Origin: Carnobacterium divergens
GTDB taxonomy: Bacteria; Bacillota; Bacilli; Lactobacillales; Carnobacteriaceae
Assembly: GCF_900258435.1 (NCBI RefSeq)
Contig: NZ_LT992558.1
Coordinates: 2,354,835-2,418,834, forward strand
Length of the DNA: 64,000 nt
Direction: 5' to 3'
Shown here: positions 8,739 to 17,366 of the stretch, piece by piece
Numbering within the stretch: position 1 is the stretch's first letter
How the letters are laid out: every line of letters begins with the position of its first letter
Program-made: the position numbers and the translations under genes
Notes under the pieces: model-generated
What the model saw: the letters and a program-made list of their open reading frames with translations, nothing else
What the model was told of the DNA's origin: nothing
Databases searched by the model: none

Positions 8739-8931
8739 CTTTTCAAAAATCTCCTTGTTTTAAGCATTTATCTAATCATACCTTATTTTTATTGCTATTT
8801 CTATTAGAAACCAGAACTTCTAGAATGCATTTATTCCAAAAATTGGCTAGAATTCGATTCCTATATTATATAAGACTCTCTCTTTAAAAAAAAGAATCCC
8901 TTGCAATTCTTAGCAAATTCTTACAACATCA

Positions 8932-8969
8932 AAAAGAGTTTGTTCACATTTTATGAACAAACTCTTTTG
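8932..8969 (-). terminator. Terminator after the AI-2E-family gene
   Basis: A perfect 15-bp stem (AAAAGAGTTTGTTCA and its complement) around a 7-base loop, followed by T's on the minus strand. Confidence 0.85.
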
Positions 8970-8985
8970 ATTGATTGAACGCATT

Positions 8986-10188
8986 TTACGTAGACTTTTC
9001 AGGTTCTTTTGCGGCTGGGTCGGGTGCTGGGTTGTGATCGTGCTTGTACAATCCAGAGACTTCCTTGTACCAGTCGAATAAATAGGTGATTAAGACTTTT
9101 AAAACAGCGTATCCAGGAATTCCTAAAATAACCCCTACGACACCAAATAATTTCCCTGACGTCAATAACACGATAATAATCGTTACCGGATGGATGTCTA
9201 AATTGCTCCCCAAAACCTGTGGAGAAATCACGCGACTTTCAATCGTTTGCTCAATTGCAAAAACAATTAAGACTTTAATTAACATTCCTGGTGAATCAAC
9301 CAAGCCAATAATAACGGCTGGAACCATCGCTAAAAATGAACCCAAATAGGGAATCAAATTTAAAAAGCCTGCTAAAATTCCTAACGTCACTGCGTACTCC
9401 AAACCACTAATAGCATACCCAACGACAAACATCAGCGCTACAAAAAAGGCTACTGTTAACTGACCGCGAATATATTGACTGATTTGGGTATTCATTTCTT
9501 TTAAAACGTTATAGGTCGTGTCTCGCATTTTACTTGGAACTAATGGCATTAAAAAATGTGGCAAGCGCTTGCCATCTTTTAACAAGTAAAACAAGATAAA
9601 TGGCATTGTTACTAACGCCACAATAATGTTGGTCACTGTTCCAACAATACTCCCAATACTTGAAAAAGTTGAGTTCACCACGCCATTTACTTTTCCTGTT
9701 GTTGATGAAAGAAAATCTTGATTGACTGAACTGATTTGAGCTTGAATTTGTGAAAATAAATCACTGTTTAATAGACCATCTATCTCAGTGTTGATTTTTT
9801 TCCAATAATCAGGCCAGTTCTCAATAAAGCTCATTGTTTGTTTTTGCATCAACGGAATTAAAATAGCGATCCCCCAAACAATCAATCCAATAATTAAAAT
9901 AAAGACAATCGTGATGCCTAAATTTCTGGATACATGATGTTTTTCCAGCCAATCAATCAATGGGTTAATTAAATAGTATAAAATACCGGCTAAAATAATT
10001 GGCAACCCAACAACACTAAAAAAGCTGCCAATGGGTTCAAAAAGATAACTCATCTTAGAAAGCGTAAAGACATTAAGTAAAATCAATAAATTGACTAATA
10101 AAACCGTTACGAATTTATTATTTAAAAACCATTTCCAAAACCACGAAAAGGGTTTACGGTTCACTCCTGTTTCTTCTGGATTTTCCAT
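8986..10188 (-). CDS. AI-2E family transporter (PerM/YdbI-like)
   Basis: 400 residues with the topology of the PF01594 family: an N-terminal helix pair, a long outside helical region (about residues 110-190) and a C-terminal bundle with 'GFLNLIPYLGSFLAMVPAVIIGL' and 'LGSNLDIHPVTIIIVLLTSGKLFGV'. Members have been linked to autoinducer-2 export, Na+/H+ exchange and other solutes, so the substrate is not known. The C-terminal tail is charged and proline-rich. It precedes an orphan PTS IIA gene's stop by about 30 bases and may be cotranscribed with it. Confidence 0.85.
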   Translation of the reverse strand: MENPEETGVNRKPFSWFWKWFLNNKFVTVLLVNLLILLNVFTLSKMSYLFEPIGSFFSVVGLPIILAGILYYLINPLIDWLEKHHVSRNLGITIVFILIIGLIVWGIAILIPLMQKQTMSFIENWPDYWKKINTEIDGLLNSDLFSQIQAQISSVNQDFLSSTTGKVNGVVNSTFSSIGSIVGTVTNIIVALVTMPFILFYLLKDGKRLPHFLMPLVPSKMRDTTYNVLKEMNTQISQYIRGQLTVAFFVALMFVVGYAISGLEYAVTLGILAGFLNLIPYLGSFLAMVPAVIIGLVDSPGMLIKVLIVFAIEQTIESRVISPQVLGSNLDIHPVTIIIVLLTSGKLFGVVGVILGIPGYAVLKVLITYLFDWYKEVSGLYKHDHNPAPDPAAKEPEKST

Positions 10189-10218
10189 TAATTCCAGCCC
10201 CCCTTTTTGATTGTAATG

Positions 10219-10581
10219 TTAATCTTGATAGTAATGAATCGTCGTTCCTTCTTTTATCTCTGGCAAGGCGAATGGGGTTAAGTAGATTCCATTTCCAAGC
10301 ATGTCCTCTGTTGGTACTTCTGTAAAGCTCAAAGTAATATGTCCAATGCTGTTTAAATTATCAGAAGCTAAACTGCCTACCGCAGTAATCGTGTACACAG
10401 TGTCGTCAAAGGCTACCTTTTGGCCTACTTCTAAAGTAATCGCTTCTTTATCTGATGGAAAAGCTTGGATGACTGAAACTTCTCGAATATCTTCTGTTGC
10501 TTCTTCTCCAAATAAAATAATAATAGGATCTTTTTGACTGATGGCTTGCGGGCCAATACTCGTTACGGTTCCGGTTAACAT
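10219..10581 (-). CDS. Orphan glucitol/sorbitol-type PTS IIA protein
   Basis: 120 residues resembling GutA/SrlB-type IIA proteins, especially 'ITAVGSLASDNLNSIGHITLSF', which parallels the SrlB pattern TAVGS-DNL-GH-TL-F. No IIB, IIC or sorbitol dehydrogenase gene is near, so it is not part of a sugar-uptake operon here. The central region, where SrlB has a HCH cluster, contains no histidine. The only histidines are in GHITL and close to the C terminus, so phosphotransfer is uncertain. It may be a regulatory or diverged relative. Confidence 0.72.
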   Translation of the reverse strand: MLTGTVTSIGPQAISQKDPIIILFGEEATEDIREVSVIQAFPSDKEAITLEVGQKVAFDDTVYTITAVGSLASDNLNSIGHITLSFTEVPTEDMLGNGIYLTPFALPEIKEGTTIHYYQD

Positions 10582-10810
10582 GATGTGTTTCCTTCTTTCT
10601 ATAAATCGTTTTAGTTCCTTTTATTTTAGCATAGAATGAATAGATTTGTTAGGCAGGGGCACTCAACTACGAGCTTCTATTAAGAAAATCGGTTTTCTAG
10701 TCACATTACAGTTCCTTTACATTCCCTAGATTTATTTGCCACAGGTTCTGGATACTGGTATTATTAACATTGGATAATTAGGTAGCAAATCGATATCGGA
10801 GGAAACTATT

Positions 10811-12937
10811 ATGTCATTGAGAACATCAATTAGAGATTCTCACTTATTATTAAAAAAGAAAGCTAATGAACCAAGTCTTACCCACCCCACGTTTTCTATC
10901 AGTAAACAGGAAGAAGACATTGTCACGAGTGTTTCACTGTCGAAAGAACATCCGGTTTATTTTAAAGAATTCTTTATTTTACATAGAGAAACTGGAAAGC
11001 GCTATACCTTTGAAACCATCGTCAGCCAAACGGATACCTTTTCTTTCCGTTTTAATTTAATAGCGTTTATCCATCAAGTATTATCAACTGGGGAACGTGC
11101 CCATTTTGAATTTTATTTTGAGATAAGCTATTTTATCGATGGTGAGTGGATTGAAAAACAAGAACCTCTTTCACTTGATTTATTTGATTACTTTGATTCC
11201 TATGGAATTACTCAATTTAAAGATCGTGAAGACTATATCTATCCTTATATTAGTCGTAAAACAAATGGGTTTTGCTTTACTGTAAATATTCCGGTTCGAA
11301 GCATTCGTTATATTCAAGATAGCCATATTACTCAGATTAAAACGAAGAAACATAAAATAGCAATTTCTGGAGAAATTGTATCAAAAGCCATTGCCATCAA
11401 CCGGATTGATACAGTTATGGTGGGTCGTAAATCAGGCTTAACCCATGTGATTCATTCAAATCATATGCTTGAAGAATTAGAAGCTGGGACACATTTGTAC
11501 CGTTATGGATATGATCTTTTAATTGATGTAAAAGATTTTGCAATGGAGTTGCTTTTAAATGACTTAGCAGACGAAGAATTTGATCTCTATTTTGAGGTGT
11601 ACTTGAATGGACTTTTTGACCCGACGATTGTTCGCGTTGCAAATCCTGAAAAAATGCATTCACAAAAAATTTATAAGCACACTTATTTTTCATACGGCCA
11701 TACCACGTTTGCCTTTTCACCTAAGTTTAGTACGCAATACCAAGGGCTAAGCATTTGTTCGACTCGTTTTGAAAAAGAAGTGTTTGATTACTTTAAAGAG
11801 TTGTTATGGACTTTTTGGTTTATTCGTCCTTTTTATTTACGTCGAAAAATTTGGATTGTGGGCGAAAAACCTACGCAAGCGTCTTCTAACGGTTTTGATT
11901 TTTATCGTTACTTACGCCAGCAGCATCCTGAAAAGGAAGTTTATTATGTCATTGATCCAGCTTCTGATGCGTATCAAAAGCTTCAGCCATTTGGTGAAGA
12001 CCATTTGTTAAAATACAAATCTAAAGAATACATTTGGCACTTATTGATGAGCGAGACTTTGTTGACAGCCTTCGCCCCTTACGACATTTATCCAACCAGA
12101 ACCAAGCCTTTATTAAACTTTGTTCGCGCTAAAAAAGTGTACTTGCAAAACGGCATCGTTGGCTTGCAAGATGAGACCAAGACGCTAGGTCGCATCTCCC
12201 TTCAATTTGAAACAGATTTATTTTTGGTGAGTTCTAAAAATGAAAAACGACTCGTACAAGATGTTTTAGGCTATACTGATAAAGAAGTAGCTATTACAGG
12301 CTTGTCACGCTATGATCGTCTTTTTGATAATAAGGAAACGCCTGAAATGAAGCAGCAATTGCTCTTTTACCCTATCGATCATGAAACAGGTTTGCATTTC
12401 CAAACTGAGTTTATCGATGTCCTTGCTAAAAATTATTTGACTTTGATTGCTAGCACTGACATGCAAGAGTTTTTAGCTCGTCATAAGCTTGAATTTGTCA
12501 TCGCTTTACCTCATGCTTTTGAAACATATGTAACAGAATTTGAGGCCTTAAATTGCACTGTTCGTTTGCAACGTATGGAGGATCCTATGACTTTAATCAA
12601 AGAAAGCAAACTGATGATTACTGATTATGCTTCAGAAGCCTTTGATTTTAGCTTCTTAACTAAACCGGTTGTCTTTTATCAATTTGAAAATAATTTTTAC
12701 CAACAAAAAGATTCCCTTCAATTGCAGCAGGCGTACCAAAATGAATTGCCGGGTGAAGTAACCGTAAATGCAGATGATTTGATTTGTATTCTTGAGCGTA
12801 TTGCCTCTGATAACTTTAAAATGAGCAAAGCCAATCAACAAAAAGCAAATTTACTGATTGAGCATAAAGATACGGCGTCAAATGAACGGATTTTTGAAGC
12901 AGTTACGCATTTAAAAAAAGGAATGCCTTTCTTATAA
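10811..12937 (+). CDS. TagB/TagF-like glycerophosphotransferase family protein, possibly inactive
   Basis: 708 residues. The N-terminal half (to about 330) is beta-rich and unlike anything I can name. The C-terminal half resembles CDP-glycerol:poly(glycerophosphate) glycerophosphotransferases: 'WIVGEKPTQASSNGFDFYRY', 'ITGLSRYDRL' and the hallmark 'LMITDYASEAFDFSFLTKPVVFY'. Where active TagF proteins have a His-Gly pair, this protein reads L-Q-N-G (Asn447), while the second family histidine seems present (His568 in 'ALPHAFE'). It may be a degenerate or altered-specificity enzyme for teichoic acid or glycan assembly. AGGA precedes the ATG. The gene stands alone and ends at a strong terminator. 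Confidence 0.75.
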   Translation: MSLRTSIRDSHLLLKKKANEPSLTHPTFSISKQEEDIVTSVSLSKEHPVYFKEFFILHRETGKRYTFETIVSQTDTFSFRFNLIAFIHQVLSTGERAHFEFYFEISYFIDGEWIEKQEPLSLDLFDYFDSYGITQFKDREDYIYPYISRKTNGFCFTVNIPVRSIRYIQDSHITQIKTKKHKIAISGEIVSKAIAINRIDTVMVGRKSGLTHVIHSNHMLEELEAGTHLYRYGYDLLIDVKDFAMELLLNDLADEEFDLYFEVYLNGLFDPTIVRVANPEKMHSQKIYKHTYFSYGHTTFAFSPKFSTQYQGLSICSTRFEKEVFDYFKELLWTFWFIRPFYLRRKIWIVGEKPTQASSNGFDFYRYLRQQHPEKEVYYVIDPASDAYQKLQPFGEDHLLKYKSKEYIWHLLMSETLLTAFAPYDIYPTRTKPLLNFVRAKKVYLQNGIVGLQDETKTLGRISLQFETDLFLVSSKNEKRLVQDVLGYTDKEVAITGLSRYDRLFDNKETPEMKQQLLFYPIDHETGLHFQTEFIDVLAKNYLTLIASTDMQEFLARHKLEFVIALPHAFETYVTEFEALNCTVRLQRMEDPMTLIKESKLMITDYASEAFDFSFLTKPVVFYQFENNFYQQKDSLQLQQAYQNELPGEVTVNADDLICILERIASDNFKMSKANQQKANLLIEHKDTASNERIFEAVTHLKKGMPFL

Positions 12938-12943
12938 TCATTT

Positions 12944-12982
12944 ACACACGTTGAAATCGTCTGTTTCAACGTGTGTTTTTTT
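12944..12982 (+). terminator. Terminator after the TagF-like gene
   Basis: ACACACGTTGAAA pairs with TTTCAACGTGTGT, followed by TTTTTT. Confidence 0.85.
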
Positions 12983-13078
12983 CATACGCCTTCTCCAATA
13001 AATTGTTAACCCTTTCAAAATTTTATGCTATACTAAAAGAGTTCAGATGAATACGCAAACATTGGGAGGAATTCAAAC

Positions 13079-14110
13079 ATGAAAGAGACTATTTATTTAG
13101 GAACTTACACCAAACGCGCTAGTGAAGGTGTTTATCAAATTACATTAGATACTGAGAAAAAACAATTAGAAAATTTAACCGTTGTCGCTAAGGCGGATAG
13201 TCCAACTTATCTTGGCTTATCCCCTGACTACAAGACGCTTTATCCTGTTGTAAAAATCGACGGAAAAGGCGGCATGGCATCTTACCGTAAAAATGAAAAC
13301 GGCGAATTTGTTTTCGTCAATGGGGTTACTGCTGAAGGCGCTCCGCCTTGTTACGTTGGAGTAGATGCAACTAGAAACTTCTTATATACGGCTAACTACC
13401 ACAAAGGCGAAATTGCTGTCTTGCAAACAGCTGCTGATGGCACTTTAACGTTGCTGGATACAGTGACTCATCAAGGTTCAAGTGTTCATGAAAATCAACA
13501 AACGCCTCATGCTCATTATGCCGACTTAACTCCAGATCAACACTATGTTGTCGCTTGCGATTTAGGAACTGATGAAGTTTATACTTACAGCGTTTCAACC
13601 GAAGGAAAGCTAACTGAAGTGGCGCGCTTTAAAGCTGCTCCTGGAACTGGTCCTCGTCATCTTGTTTTCCATCCAAATGGAAAAGTAGCTTATCTTTTTG
13701 GTGAATTAGCAAGCGTTGTCGTTGTCTTAAGTTATGATGCTGCGACTGGTCGTTTTAAAGAATTAGAAACCGTGCCGACAATTCCTGAAAATTTCACTGA
13801 TTTTAACGGTGGCGCTGCTATTCGCCTATCAAAAGATGGAAAATTCCTTTATGCATCCAATCGCGGACATGATTCAATCGTTGTTTACGAAGTTCAAAAT
13901 GACGGTATTTCACTAAAACAAATCCAGTTGATTGGTACAGAAGGTCAAATCCCTCGTGATTTCAATTTAACTGCAAGAGATGAGTTTGTGGTTGTAGGTC
14001 ATCAAGAATCTGACAACTTAACCTTATTTGAACGTGACCCTCAGACTGGATTATTAAGTCTTGTTCAAAAGGACGTTTACGCTCCTGAATGTGTTTGTGT
14101 CTACGTTTAA
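13079..14110 (+). CDS. pgl: 6-phosphogluconolactonase, YbhE-type beta-propeller
   Basis: 343 residues of the lactonase/YbhE family, a seven-bladed propeller. Typical signatures are 'YLGTYTKRASEGVYQI' at the start, 'TPHAHYADLTPDQHYVVACDLGTDEV' in the middle, 'GTGPRHLVFHPNGKVAYLFGEL' and 'GGAAIRLSKDGKFLYASNRGHDSI'. It hydrolyses 6-phosphogluconolactone in the oxidative pentose phosphate pathway. GGGAGGAATTC lies eight bases before the ATG. It is monocistronic, between two terminators, with an extended -10 (ATGCTATACT) about 50 bases upstream. The family also holds other lactonases, so the exact substrate is inferred. Confidence 0.87.
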   Translation: MKETIYLGTYTKRASEGVYQITLDTEKKQLENLTVVAKADSPTYLGLSPDYKTLYPVVKIDGKGGMASYRKNENGEFVFVNGVTAEGAPPCYVGVDATRNFLYTANYHKGEIAVLQTAADGTLTLLDTVTHQGSSVHENQQTPHAHYADLTPDQHYVVACDLGTDEVYTYSVSTEGKLTEVARFKAAPGTGPRHLVFHPNGKVAYLFGELASVVVVLSYDAATGRFKELETVPTIPENFTDFNGGAAIRLSKDGKFLYASNRGHDSIVVYEVQNDGISLKQIQLIGTEGQIPRDFNLTARDEFVVVGHQESDNLTLFERDPQTGLLSLVQKDVYAPECVCVYV

Positions 14111-14128
14111 AAAAATTTCCTTTTTTAT

Positions 14129-14164
14129 AAAACACTGAAACCTCTTGGTTTTCAGTGTTTTTTT
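14129..14164 (+). terminator. Terminator after pgl
   Basis: AAAACACTGAAA-loop-TTTTCAGTGTTTT with a following T-run. Confidence 0.85.
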
Positions 14165-14216
14165 ACATACAAAAAACAATTCACTTCCTTTTTGTAAGTA
14201 AATAAGGTATACTCTA

Positions 14217-14229
14217 TTTATCAGATAAA
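14217..14229. promoter_or_regulatory. Small palindrome before the VOC/hydrolase operon
   Basis: TTTATC-A-GATAAA, a perfect 13-bp palindrome between a TATACT box (14209-14214) and the AAGGAGG ribosome site. Its position suits a repressor site. No regulator gene is adjacent, so this is only a candidate. Confidence 0.35.
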
Positions 14230-14243
14230 AAGGAGGTTCTTTT

Positions 14244-15137
14244 ATGATCAACCAACTTCATCACATTTCAGCATTTACAAAAAATGCCACTGAAAATTTT
14301 GACTTTTACGCAACTGTTTTAGGTTTACGTCTTGTAAAAAATACAGTAAACCAAGAAAATACAACGATGCGTCATTTATTTTATGGAGATTACGAAGGAA
14401 CACCTGGAACCTTGCTGACTTTTTTTGAAATTCCTAAGCTAGGCCATCGTGTCGACAAAAAAAGTTATTTTTCGACGGTTTCATTAGCTGTCCCTTCTCA
14501 CAGTCTAGAGTATTGGCAACGTCGCTTTGCTGACTTTAACATTTCAACAACGCTTAAAAACCATGAGCTTTTAGTAGAAGACAACGATGGTTTTAAAATC
14601 GCCTTAGTTGAAATGGAGGAACAAATTGCGCCCCACAAGGCTACAAAGCACACTTCTATTCCTGCTAACAAGCAAATTATTCGGATTGCTAAAGTAAGCA
14701 TTGTTGCAGATCAATTTAAAGAAACGCAACGCTTTCTTTCTGATTATTTAAATCTAAAACAAGAAAATGACACTTTTTTTACGGAGCAACATTTGGATCA
14801 AACAACCGTCCTTGCCAGTCAGTCAAAAGATCGAACTCGCTTTGGTCGTGGAACAATTGACCACATCGCCTATGGAGTTGACAGCAACGATGAACTCGAA
14901 GGCTTCTATCAACAAGCATTAACGGATCAATGGACTGTTGAAGAATACGTCGATCGTGGTTACTTTAAAAGTTTGTATATTAAAGAGCCTAGTGGCTTAA
15001 GAATTGAATTAGCTACTCTCTCTCCTGGCTTTCAATTAGATGAATCCCTTGAAGAATTAGGAACCCATTTAGCGTTACCCCCATTTTTAGAAAAAAATAG
15101 AACAGCCATTGAGGCTCAACTGGAGGAAATAAAATGA
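14244..15137 (+). CDS. Ring-cleavage dioxygenase-like VOC protein 1 (MhqO type)
   Basis: 297 residues made of two VOC modules. 'INQLHHISAFTKNATENFDFYATVLGLRLVKNTVNQ' opens the first (quoted in outline; key residues are His6-His7 and the VNQ). 'IDHIAYGVDSNDELEGF' and 'LYIKEPSGLRIELAT' supply the metal ligands of the second. It resembles the MhqA/MhqO proteins of Bacillus, induced by quinones and diamide and thought to cleave hydroquinone rings. AAGGAGG precedes the ATG, and four bases overlap with the next gene. It is the first gene of a four-gene operon ending at 17323. Confidence 0.83.
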   Translation: MINQLHHISAFTKNATENFDFYATVLGLRLVKNTVNQENTTMRHLFYGDYEGTPGTLLTFFEIPKLGHRVDKKSYFSTVSLAVPSHSLEYWQRRFADFNISTTLKNHELLVEDNDGFKIALVEMEEQIAPHKATKHTSIPANKQIIRIAKVSIVADQFKETQRFLSDYLNLKQENDTFFTEQHLDQTTVLASQSKDRTRFGRGTIDHIAYGVDSNDELEGFYQQALTDQWTVEEYVDRGYFKSLYIKEPSGLRIELATLSPGFQLDESLEELGTHLALPPFLEKNRTAIEAQLEEIK

Positions 15138-16093
15138 ACGAATTAAAAGGAATACACCATGTAACAGCAATGACAAGCAGCGCTGAAAAAAATTACCATT
15201 TTTTCACTGAGGTATTAGGGATGCGTTTAGTAAAGAAAACGGTAAATCAAGATGATATTCAAACATACCATACTTTTTTTGCAGATGATCGAGGAAGCGC
15301 CGGAACTGATATGACTTTTTTTGATTTCCCTGGGATTCCAAAGGGAACAAAAGGAACAAACAGTATTTCAAAAACTTCTTTTCGTGTTCCAAGTGATCAA
15401 GCGTTAGACTACTGGTTAGCGCGTTTTGATCAACATAACGTGACTCATACGGGTCTTACCTCTCAATTTGGCAATAAAAGCATTCAATTTGTCGATTTTG
15501 ATGGTCAGCTGTATCAATTGATTTCTGATGAACACAATCCTGGTGTTCCTGCAGGAATTCCTTGGCAAAAAGGTCCTGTTCCCTATGATTACGCTATTGT
15601 TGGCTTAGGACCAATTTTTCTTACAGTTTCTTCTCTTGATGCAATGCGTTTAATGCTTGTTGAAGTGATGAAAATGAAGGAAATTGCTCAAGAAGACAAT
15701 GCCTATTTATTTGAAGTTGGTGAAGGTGGAAATGGCGGTCAAGTGATTGTGGAGCATCGTGACGATTTACCACAAGCAATGGAAGGGTTTGGCAATGTGC
15801 ATCATGTCGCTTTTCGAGTTGAAGATCGTGCTGCTCTTGAAGATTGGATTAGTCGGATTCAAGATTATAGTTTGCCTCAATCAGGTTACGTCGATCGTTT
15901 TTACTTTGAGTCCCTTTACGTTCGAGTAGGTCCGCATATTTTATTTGAGTTTGCAACCGATGGTCCTGGCTTTATGCAAGATGAGCCTTATGAAACGATG
16001 GGGGAAAAATTATCATTGCCGCCATTTTTAGAAGCTGAACGTGCAGAAATTGAAAGAATGGTACGCCCATTTGATACAACAAGGAGAGATTAA
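15134..16093 (+). CDS. Ring-cleavage dioxygenase-like VOC protein 2 (MhqO type)
   Basis: 319 residues, a paralogue of the preceding gene with the same two-module architecture. 'LKGIHHVTAMTSSAEKNYHF' starts it, 'VHHVAFRVEDRAALEDWISR' begins the second module, and 'LYVRVGPHILFEFATDGPGF' carries the C-terminal ligand. The ATG overlaps the upstream stop (ATGA-type coupling), and GGAGG lies upstream. Two adjacent copies suggest either a heteromer or two related substrates. MhqO-like proteins detoxify quinone-type electrophiles; that role is inferred from similarity and from the hydrolase and flavin reductase downstream. Confidence 0.83.
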   Translation: MNELKGIHHVTAMTSSAEKNYHFFTEVLGMRLVKKTVNQDDIQTYHTFFADDRGSAGTDMTFFDFPGIPKGTKGTNSISKTSFRVPSDQALDYWLARFDQHNVTHTGLTSQFGNKSIQFVDFDGQLYQLISDEHNPGVPAGIPWQKGPVPYDYAIVGLGPIFLTVSSLDAMRLMLVEVMKMKEIAQEDNAYLFEVGEGGNGGQVIVEHRDDLPQAMEGFGNVHHVAFRVEDRAALEDWISRIQDYSLPQSGYVDRFYFESLYVRVGPHILFEFATDGPGFMQDEPYETMGEKLSLPPFLEAERAEIERMVRPFDTTRRD

Positions 16094-16094
16094 G

Positions 16095-16706
16095 ATGGAA
16101 TATATTTATCAAGAAGGCCTTCAAACTGCTCCACCTCTACTGTTGCTTCATGGAACGGGGGGAGATGAGCACTCTTTAATTGATTTGGCTAGTGCCTTGT
16201 CTCCAGACTCAGCCGTTTTATCTTTACGTGGAAGGGTTTCTGAAGCAGGGGCAAATCGTTTCTTCCGTCGGTTTGCTGAAGGACAATTTGATTTAGTTGA
16301 CTTAGAGATCCAAACTGATTATCTGCTTGCCTTTTTAGTTGAATTCTCTAATACCCACAATATTGCTCTTTCAGATTGGGTAGTTGTAGGTTATTCTAAC
16401 GGGGCTAATATTGGTGCGCATCTTTTGTTGGAACGAATGGAGAGTCCAAATCGAGGGATTTTCTTTCACGGGATGTCTCTTGGAAAACACGAAGCTGATT
16501 TTGACTTAGCTAAAAAAAGTGTTTGGTTTTCGGCTGGAATTAACGACCCTATTGTTCCCCAAGAGGCAACGAGCGCTCTTGTCGATGCTTTTCAAATGCG
16601 ACACGGACAAACCGACGTTCTCTGGACCAAACAAGGACATCAACTGACCTATGAAGAAGTCACTGCTGCTAAGGAATGGCTTGCAAGTAACGGAGCACTA
16701 AAATGA
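16095..16706 (+). CDS. Alpha/beta hydrolase, MhqD/YcjY carboxylesterase-like
   Basis: About 204 residues. The oxyanion loop is 'LLLLHGTGGDEHSLIDLA', the nucleophile elbow 'GYSNGAN' (Ser), the acid lies in 'SAGINDPIVP' (Asp), and the His in 'KQGHQLT'. This is the compact dienelactone hydrolase/phospholipase-carboxylesterase type. The start at 16095 is chosen over an in-frame ATG at 16041 because AAGGAGA lies just upstream and the earlier start would overlap the previous gene. In Bacillus mhqNOD the equivalent gene, mhqD, accompanies mhqO, supporting a shared quinone-detoxification role. Confidence 0.85.
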   Translation: MEYIYQEGLQTAPPLLLLHGTGGDEHSLIDLASALSPDSAVLSLRGRVSEAGANRFFRRFAEGQFDLVDLEIQTDYLLAFLVEFSNTHNIALSDWVVVGYSNGANIGAHLLLERMESPNRGIFFHGMSLGKHEADFDLAKKSVWFSAGINDPIVPQEATSALVDAFQMRHGQTDVLWTKQGHQLTYEEVTAAKEWLASNGALK

Positions 16707-17323
16707 TTCATTATCGTAGCCAAGATCTTTCAAAGAAGCAGCAGTACAAATTTTTAAGTGGCAGTGTGATTCCGCGACCCATTGCGTGGCTAACAACCCA
16801 ATCAAAGGATGCGGGTGTGTTAAATATTGCTCCCTTTAGCTTTTTTAGTGGTGTTTCTAACGAGTTGCCCTTGCTTTCTATCGCTATTTTAAGAAGAGAT
16901 GGCAAATGCAAGGACTCTGCGCGAAATATTTTAGAGACTAAAGAGTTGGTGGTTCATATTGTGGATGAAACGCTTGTCACTGAAATGAACCAGACGGCTG
17001 CTTCGCTTGCTTTTGATGAGAGCGAACTCGCCTTAACCTCTCTTACTACGACCCCTAGTAAAACGGTAGCTGTGCCAAGTATCGCTGAAGCTAACATTCG
17101 TTTTGAAGCTACTTTGCATCAGCACATCCCGGTAACCAATGAGGATGGACAAGTGATTACCGATCTTTTTTTGATAAACGTTACTGATTTTTACTTTAAG
17201 GAATCTGTATTTGATCAAGAGCGTGACTATATTTTATCCGATAAATTACAACCTGTGGCGCGTTTAGCAGGGAATCAATACGCTACTCTCAAAAAAGAAT
17301 ACACGATTACTCGACCTGAGTAA
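16703..17323 (+). CDS. Flavin reductase-like (flavoredoxin/DIM6-NTAB) protein
   Basis: 206 residues with an FMN-binding split-barrel fold. 'SGSVIPRPIAWLTTQSKDAG' and 'NIAPFSFFSGVSNELPLLSI' are the family's FMN-contact segments. It overlaps the hydrolase stop by four bases, so translation is coupled. It probably provides reduced flavin or reduces a small substrate in the same pathway as the two VOC proteins. The MhqN nitroreductase of Bacillus may be its functional counterpart; this is an inference. The transcript ends at the hairpin at 17326. Confidence 0.84.
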   Translation: MIHYRSQDLSKKQQYKFLSGSVIPRPIAWLTTQSKDAGVLNIAPFSFFSGVSNELPLLSIAILRRDGKCKDSARNILETKELVVHIVDETLVTEMNQTAASLAFDESELALTSLTTTPSKTVAVPSIAEANIRFEATLHQHIPVTNEDGQVITDLFLINVTDFYFKESVFDQERDYILSDKLQPVARLAGNQYATLKKEYTITRPE

Positions 17324-17325
17324 TC

Positions 17326-17363
17326 CAAAAAGACTCCCTTCACATGTGTGAAGGGAGTCTTTC
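17326..17363. terminator. Bidirectional terminator
   Basis: AAAGACTCCCTTCACA faces TGTGAAGGGAGTCTTT, a 16-bp stem with almost no loop, between convergent genes. Confidence 0.85.
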
Positions 17364-17366
17364 TTA

